From Epiperipatus broadwayi (lineage: Eukaryota; Onychophora; Udeonychophora; Euonychophora; Peripatidae): DNA of 64,000 nt. The stretch covers positions 979,001 to 1,043,000 of the forward strand of contig JAQFVV010012416.1 in the NCBI GenBank assembly GCA_028023455.1, written 5' to 3'. The first letter of the stretch is position 1. Every line of letters starts with the position of its first letter. The translations under genes were made by a program, and so were the position numbers. Positions 57,633 to 64,000 of this stretch are shown piece after piece. The notes below the pieces were generated by a model. It was not told the origin of the DNA and did no database searches. It was given only the letters and a program-made list of their open reading frames with translations.

Positions 57633-58160
57633 ATATAACATCATATACTAGGCAAAGTCCTTTGATGATTATTAAGCAATTAGGAATACATAATTGATTA
57701 ATATAAATCTCCAACATAATTCTAAATATTTGATGATGGTTCTTATTGATCTAGTAAAACATTGACTTGGTATATTTATAAGTTACTGAACAATAAAATA
57801 ATATGAAAGTGTATTACTTATTCGCTGATTTGTTACACTTCCAAACTAAACATAGTCTGTGACTATTACCGATAAATGTTCCAAGACTGCTTATATTTAA
57901 TAAACACTAAAGATTCTGTTGATGAGTCTATTCATATTGACAAAATTTTCATTGAAATATATGAAGGCCATAGAATTAATTATAGAACTATGTTATTTGT
58001 AATATCACTGTTAGTAAAATAATATTAATTACAAAAAAAACTATATATATTCAAATATAAATATGAAGGTATTTGCAAAAAGTTCAAGTTTTTCTGTTAG
58101 TAAATTAAGAATTATATAAATATAATTATATTTGCCATTTTTATTGTATTTATATATGTG
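57633..58160. other. Unassigned A+T-rich DNA
   Basis: No supported gene. The 64-codon minus frame at 58041 overlaps the D-like repeat and is compositional. Confidence 0.35.
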
Positions 58161-58164
58161 TACA

Positions 58165-58325
58165 TATTTTGTAGCTTTGATGAATACTACTGGACAATTG
58201 AAACTAAGCAAATAAAGTAAAAACAAATGTTGCATTGAATAAGTATAATATGATAAAGGAGTTGTAATTAATACATTGAATTATATTGTCAATGCACATA
58301 GGTTAAAGAAGAAGAAAGGAGATTA
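58165..58325 (+). repeat. Family D-like repeat with decayed hammerhead-like motif
   Basis: GCTTTGATGAATACTACTGG, then ACAATTGAAACTAAGC, parallel the 35.3- and 42.2-kb motifs (CTGATGA is TTGATGA). A tail with GTCAATGCACATAGG parallels ACCAATGCAAATAAGG at 42.35 kb. Confidence 0.45.
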
Positions 58326-58859
58326 TAAATATTACTTAAGACAATAGATGTCTTAGCTACTGCCTGTATATCTAATTATTTTTCTGATCTTAAATATGAG
58401 ATTTCGTTCTCATGACAATAAGGCTGTATATTGATTAAGGCAAAACCATTAATATATTAGTGCAATCATTCAGTTTAAAAATATTAATAAAATATGGTAA
58501 ATGTCTCAAAATATTTATATATTCATTTAGTATAGAGAATGCAAAAAGATAAGCTCATTTATATCAAAAGGAATGCTGATTGTGAATTACCTCCTATAGC
58601 ATAAGATTCTGTGTTGCATCAGACACTATTGTCTCTGGAATCTGGAATATATTAGTATGTATTTGTGGCTTTCCCTTTACAACTTGTACCCTTACATTCA
58701 AATTATTATCCCATAAAGTAGTCTCTGGCTGTGTGATATCACACACCATCTAATTACATTATGCAAATTATCACTACTACAGTGATCTATGATTCTAACT
58801 TCTTTGTAATCAGGATTTTAGAATAACTTTAGAGAATTATCTGCCTATAAATCAACTCA

Positions 58860-59396
58860 ATGTTGCCAATGCTTGGCATCGCTAATCATAGAATTACTTC
58901 AATATTCAAGTTCTTAGCATTAGAGCCTAAATTTTTAAACTACCTAGTAAAAGTAAATCTGGGAGCCATGCATACCAACTGGTTCCTCCACCACAAGAGA
59001 TTTCTTAACAACATTGACCCTATCTGCCCAATCTGCAAGAGGCATGATGAGACATTTGACCACATAATTCGCTCATGTACCGGACTTGGTAGTATCAAAT
59101 TTTTAATTTTCCAAAACAGTAAAACTGATATTTACAGAATCCTCTCGCTAAAAGAATCTCTACAAAGTAAACAATTTCCAATTATAAGAATGTCAGTATT
59201 TCTCACCCACTCTATCTGGAATGTGAGATGCAAATTAGTATTCACAAATCCTCCACCAGACCCAAACAGTCTATTCATTTCTCTCTTTAAAAAAATCAAA
59301 AATAAAGACATGATCCTTTCCTCCAAATTTTTATTTGAAGAAACCTGGAATCTATTCCAAATTCCAAAGCCCAATACATTTCCAAATAGCTTATGA
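58860..59396 (+). CDS. LINE C-terminal domain with CCHC zinc knuckle (5'-truncated element)
   Basis: An open 178-codon frame, the longest non-repetitive one in the window. It carries a zinc knuckle at residues 56-73 (Cys56, Cys59, His68, Cys73; CPICKRHDETFDHIIRSC, CX2CX8HX4C), preceded by ALEPKFLNYLVKVNLGAMHTNW and followed by FLTHSIWNVRCKLVF. This layout is the C-terminal tail of several non-LTR retrotransposon polyproteins, thought to bind nucleic acid. The decayed copy at 11.1-11.65 kb aligns throughout and shares the 3' untranslated ATAGACTCTTATT. The Met at 58860 is likely internal to a longer polyprotein; upstream frames (58650-58850) look LINE-like but contain stops. The clade is not assigned. 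The frame is intact but the RT is not here. Confidence 0.75.
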   Translation: MLPMLGIANHRITSIFKFLALEPKFLNYLVKVNLGAMHTNWFLHHKRFLNNIDPICPICKRHDETFDHIIRSCTGLGSIKFLIFQNSKTDIYRILSLKESLQSKQFPIIRMSVFLTHSIWNVRCKLVFTNPPPDPNSLFISLFKKIKNKDMILSSKFLFEETWNLFQIPKPNTFPNSL

Positions 59397-59575
59397 CAAC
59401 AATCTATAAACCACAGGATTTATTCCATACCCTGGATTAATATTTTCATAAATCATCGACTACCACCCAGTAGTGACATTATAGACTCTTATTTTGTCAA
59501 TGTACTATAAAAAATTAATGTATTAAAAAACCAATATTCTCCCTAAATAAAATTCTTTTAAAACTATTATAACTG
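59397..59575 (+). other. Probable LINE 3' untranslated region
   Basis: From the stop to the AATAAAATTCTTTTAAAAC region near 59548. Homology with the 11-kb copy persists to about 59500. Confidence 0.5.
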
Positions 59576-60535
59576 GTTGTTTTATTTAAATAACAAACTA
59601 AAATCTGATTACTTTCTTATTCACTAAATGCAAATCTTATGGTAAGACAAATTTACAAACTAGGTGAGTTCATCGACCAAGACTGACTGTGTTAGTAAAC
59701 TAAATGAGTTAGCTACAAAATAAAAAAATAAAAAAACAATATTATAAAATTGATGAATATCAGATAGAATTGCAAAATTAGCTATTCAACTTAATGGAAG
59801 TTACCAATAGAAGATAAATCAAATTTATATGTCAAATTCTCATTCTGATAAACAATTAAAGAATTTTGATTTGGATGTACAGGAAGCATGCCTTTGAATA
59901 AATCAAGTAATATTTTAAAATTATCATGAGAGATTTTAATGTCAAGAATATAAAATGAATTAAAAGATGAAAGTGCTGTGGATAATATTGGATATGAAGG
60001 CAAAATGAAATTACATATAGATTATAGTATTTGCTAAACAATATAATTAATATATTTTGATTTATTGAACTCAATGGGGGAGGGGAGATAATAATATAAA
60101 ATGGACATAAAGGCATCCAAATAAAAGTAAGAGAGAACTGAATTACATTCTGATCAACGGAAAATATGTCTTTCATAGAATGTAACATAAGAAGTGATCA
60201 TTGATTAGTTTGATATAAGATGGATGAAAATTAGAGACAAAAGCTATTATAAAAAACAATATTGACAATTGATACATCTAACTTTTAAAAATGCTACAAT
60301 AAATTTAAGGTAGAACTTGTGAGAATGATGGATCAGACTTGAAACAATTAAATAAGAATATGACTGATCTTTATTAAGAATAGTTAAAATAAATAGTTGA
60401 TAAAAAAATCAGCAATTCATTACTAAATTTTAAAATAAAATTATCTATGTATATTGTACCAGTCAAAACATGTTTATCCATCTAACATGAGTTGGAACTC
60501 ACAAAATGTACTTCAAACCCAGTCAAGCCTGAGAT
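59576..60535. other. Unassigned A+T-rich DNA
   Basis: No supported gene. The overlapping 70- and 110-codon minus frames show no recognisable motif. Confidence 0.35.
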
Positions 60536-60539
60536 TTAG

Positions 60540-60610
60540 ATCAAGGACCAGCCTGAATTCGAACCCACTCTCTAAGCCCCAGATCTAACACCTAATGAAT
60601 AACATAATAA
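60540..60610 (-). repeat. tRNA-like SINE head relic
   Basis: On the minus strand GGGTTCGAATTCAGG is B-box-like, with CATTAGGTGTTAGATCTGG upstream. The A box is poor. It is the only G+C-richer island nearby. Confidence 0.35.
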
Positions 60611-61425
60611 TGATGGCACATGAGAATTAATTTTAATCCAGCCCACTCCACTAGCAAAGCATGAGAAGACAATGAGACATCTATTATTATGACTAAACTA
60701 AAATATATAAGCATGGCTGTAATTTTGGAAGTGGAGAAAAAAAGGAATTCGAACTACTCAAATAAGTTAGACAATAAAAATATAGTTTAATCTAATGACA
60801 AATTGTTAATTTACATATATGAATTAACTGCACACATTAGTATGTGCATGAATGAGCAAGCGGTAGATGATTACATAGTGTCATTCACGCTATTATTTCT
60901 CATATGCTCTTTTATTAATTAAATAACATATACTATACATAAACACACATCTTTGGTGGGTCCAATATTAAGATGCCAATCGATTATTAGAAAGAATTAC
61001 ATAATATTTCTATTAACGCTTTGGAATATGGTTCTGAAATGTGGTGACTAACATTATTTAGGGGAGCATTCCGAGATTCATTACAGATATAATATAAACC
61101 ATTTTCACGCCGTTATGGTCGTGAAGACACATAAAATGCATTTGTAAAACATATCTGATTATATGATAAAAATACTTAATGAAAATTCTGTTAATTAGCG
61201 CTGGTAAGAAGAACGCTTTACTTTCCCCCAAGGCATATAGATACTCTTAAATACAGAAATATGTTACGATGGTGGGATTGTATAAGATTGAAATAAATTT
61301 AATTAATAAAACTAGTAATAGTTGGCATTTATATATATTTCAAGCAGGGCGCAATTTTAATATTAGAGCATTAAAACTGGGTCATGAAGCAAAAGAAATA
61401 AATATATGAAGAAGTTTGCAGTGCT
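60611..61425. other. Unassigned A+T-rich DNA
   Basis: No supported gene or repeat. Confidence 0.35.
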
Positions 61426-61429
61426 GACA

Positions 61430-61690
61430 TTATAACCAAGAAATAACAGGAAAAGTCGTGCTTCTGGATGAAAGATGAAGTGGATAGGCATGCTGTGGAC
61501 ATCGCCAACATGCAAACCTTTTTGTATGAAGAAAGTGGATGGGCATAGTGTGTGCCAGGCTTAGAGAATCACAGCCAGAGGCCTTTTTATACGAAGAAAT
61601 GGTTCTGGAAAGCATCAACTATCCTCAGAACAAGGCTTGAAAAATGAATCTATGGGTTCGAACTTGTCGCAACCCCCAGATTAGAAGACT
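61430..61690. other. G+C-richer island with internal repetition, identity unknown
   Basis: Two related segments (GATGAAGTGGATAGGCATGC near 61475 and GAAGAAAGTGGATGGGCATA near 61530, each followed by CCTTTTT..TA.GAAGAAA or preceded by it) suggest an ancient local duplication. GGGTTCGAACTTG near 61650 is B-box-like. The minus 62-codon frame has no recognisable domain. Confidence 0.4.
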
Positions 61691-62730
61691 AGAAGCACAT
61701 AATATATATAAACACAAAGATAAGGCCAAATGTCAGTAACGCAGTAATGATAAATGTCACTAACGACATTGAATAAGTTTACTGCTTTAAAATAAATGAC
61801 CCTTGTTTGAATGCCATAATTTATATAATTAATTTGCTATGCCACTAGAATATACATAGAGAGAGATTTCCCTAAATAAAATATACATTAAGATTTTCTC
61901 TAGTAAAAGAAACATTAAGATTTACCCCCTTCCCTTTTCTACTATTTAAAATAATTCAATCCCACCTTCATGGATTTTATAATAACTGGAATATTTAAGT
62001 ACTGTATTTGATATTTTAAGAGTTGATAAAAAAAGATTAGCAGTTATATAGAAAATAAATAATCGGTCACCTTTTCAGAATTGAATAACATTTATAAAAT
62101 AAATAAGGTTTCAAAGCATTAATTAGCTTGAGTTCTGTATTCATCCTGGGTAGAAAATCCAGAGTTAAACAAATAACAAATAGTTATACTAAAAATGAAC
62201 CTAAAATGTTGATTCGTAAAAAAAAAAACAATCTGGCGAATGTATTAATTAATAATGCATTATGTTTTTAAAAGGGATGTTAATAACCTTGCTTCATGAA
62301 GGTTTACTTAAAAATGACAGAAAAGATATTTATAAATTAAGCTTGCCAGTTTGTTTGAGGTTGGCATATTAATAATAAAAGCACACATATAAAATCAAGT
62401 AATAAATAAATGACCGCACCAAGTTAAAGAAAGTTAGAGTATATGAGGGAGATTAAATTTGTAGAAATAATTTAAGAGCAATTTACATATTATATTAGAA
62501 ATAAAGTTAAATAATACATTAGGAGAAGTAGTCTTGATAATAGAGATTGAGATTAGTTAGACTAGCTTTACTTGCAGCTTGAAAATTTACCTTGCACCAA
62601 TTTAAGAGTTCATATTTCAAAGTCTGCTCATGCATGGCAATTGATTCTTAAATAACAGCAAGATTTTATTCAGCATTTCCACAATTCTCCAGTCAGGCTC
62701 TTACTTCATTCTACAGGAGCATGATATAAC
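61691..62730. other. Unassigned A+T-rich DNA
   Basis: No supported gene or repeat. Confidence 0.35.
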
Positions 62731-62732
62731 GG

Positions 62733-62769
62733 CAGAGGAAGATGACCCTCACGGGTGAGAAAGGTTATG
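62733..62769 (+). ncRNA. Weak hammerhead-like or PLE-3'-like motif
   Basis: CAGAGGAAGATGACCC-TCAC-GGGTGAGAAAGGTTATG has a four-pair stem between a GAGGA and a GAAA. It resembles the CTGAGGAAGA...CGAAACGTT pattern of PLE 3' ends. No stem I; low confidence. Confidence 0.25.
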
Positions 62770-64000
62770 AGATTTCTATGCTTACATTTTAAACCAGCTT
62801 GGATTATGTTCACTGCAGTTCTTTCAATAGTAAATTTATCTCAATTTAAAATCCAGCCATTTTATACCCTGCTCAAGTATTTCTGGAATGCTTTTAATTA
62901 CTTAGTTCATTGTTTTTGAAAGATGCAACTGTTAGATAACGTCCAAAAATAAATTCAAATCTATTTCCAGATTAGAAATAGATTTGACAAAAATGTTTAT
63001 AACAAAGAAAATATTTAATCTTAATCCCATTTTAAGTAAAAACTTTAATTAAAAATACCTTCTCCAGATTAAAACAATAGTGTTTCCAACCCTTTAAATT
63101 ATTAGACAATTTACAATTACATCTTCCATTTTGGATTTAAAAAGAAAAGTATAGTTTAAGAGGAAAAAAGTATTTTGAAAGAAAAAGTTTAAAGAACGAC
63201 ATATAATAAAATATTTAAAAATCAATATTGTTAGTAAGTTTTTGCTCCTATATATATATATATATTTGAGCCATACCTATAATACTTTAATAAAAAAGAA
63301 TTAATAATTAATAAAAAGAATTAATAATAATTAAAAAAAATGTTATTGAAAGTTAAAATTTATAAATTTTTAGGCATGCATCTTAGATATATACATAAAA
63401 TATATATACCCGACAAAGGGGTTTGAACATAGGTTAGTAGGTGGAAACATGCACAATCTTAAACTAAGATTGACTGCTTCAATATAAAAAGAAGAATGAT
63501 ATAAAAATCCGTTTAAAAAATGTATTACTAAATTCTATAAAGTGATACAAAAATGAGGCAGTGCTGATATAGAGAAATATAAGTATGAATTGGAAACAGA
63601 AGTTATAGAAGTCTCAAAAGTATAAAACAATATCTTAATATTGGAAAAAAGTTAATTCACTAATAAGAAAATAATACTATTACTAAAAAGAGGGATGATA
63701 TCATGAAATAAGTGGAAGAATTCTACCAAGAATGATAAAATAAAAGAAGACAAGAAAACAAAATAGGCCCTATAATTACAACCACACATCACCATTTCCT
63801 CTGCTTACACAAGTTGTTAGAATAGTGTGATCTTATGTGATATGACTATTCCTTTATTAAAATCAGAAATTTCTCAGCCAATATGTCCAAAAAAAATCTG
63901 TTAACCACCTTATCTTCCCTTTCTATTCCGCACTCTTAAGTTTTTCCATATTTCTTTCTATCCTGCTCTATCCCATTTCCACAACATCATCTTTGTCCAC
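62770..64000. other. Unassigned A+T-rich DNA
   Basis: No supported gene. A short TTTGAAC-containing segment near 63420 vaguely recalls the family C end but is not convincing. Confidence 0.35.

Noticed and set aside
59791-60188. Overlapping minus frames of 70 and 110 codons
   Set aside because: Mutually overlapping in different frames, composition-driven, with no domain similarity I could see.

Overview
The window is strongly A+T-rich nuclear DNA, roughly 70-75% A+T by eye. It holds long non-coding tracts, no bacterial gene organisation, and no host gene I can recognise. The retroelement classes present (Penelope-like, Ty3/gypsy, several LINE families, tRNA-derived SINEs, a pogo/Tigger DNA transposon) point to an invertebrate animal with a repeat-rich genome. 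I cannot name the species. Every protein-coding stretch I could interpret is a transposable-element remnant; most other open frames are chance, palindrome arms or a microsatellite.

Layout. 0.9-1.9 kb: C-terminal GIY-YIG part of a Penelope-like element (PLE) with a hammerhead-like motif about 530 bp downstream. 2.5-4.1 kb: small foldback repeats and a pure (TAA) array of about 390 bp. 7.9-8.75 kb: an 835-bp inverted/tandem element with two hammerhead ribozymes and a 12-bp target-site duplication (TSD). 9.5-14 kb: a composite tRNA-headed repeat, LINE relics and SINEs. 16.0-16.3 kb: a 279-bp hammerhead-like element with a 14-bp TSD. 16.6-19.7 kb: an internally deleted Ty3/gypsy element with both LTRs, gag, protease and integrase but no reverse transcriptase. 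20.0-23.4 kb: a SINE cluster inside decayed LINE sequence. 24.1-24.8 kb: a LINE C-terminus whose coding sequence has expanded into a minisatellite. 27.6-28.0 kb: a near-perfect palindrome with two opposed, canonical hammerheads. 29.2-31.2 kb: the second composite repeat, a foldback with a 15-bp TSD, and LINE RT remnants. 32.1-32.6 kb: more hammerhead-family elements. 36.5-37.7 kb: a second PLE (RT plus GIY-YIG, frameshifted). 38-48 kb: LINE C-termini, hammerhead-family elements, a SINE and a 32-bp-arm hairpin. 50.3-51.3 kb: a triple direct/inverted repeat. 53.8-55.2 kb: a pogo/Tigger relic. 57.6 kb: a 66-bp retroposed fragment. 58.9-59.4 kb: an open 178-codon LINE C-terminus. The rest is unassigned A+T-rich DNA.

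The main result is that short non-coding repeats here fall into at least four families (called A, B, C and D) built around the hammerhead core: CTGATGA, a short stem-loop, GAAA, a minimal stem III and a cleavage triplet. In A and C the whole secondary structure can be drawn, including a two-part stem I with an internal loop. Family B has an A/A mismatch next to the core, and D has an extra base there, so both may be decayed or variant. Copies of A, B, C and D are flanked by 10-14 bp TSDs, and most have a forward copy joined to an inverted copy. Inverted partial copies and terminal hammerheads are known features of Penelope-like elements, and two PLE relics lie in the same window. My inference is that PLE machinery, or something related, mobilised these small ribozyme elements.
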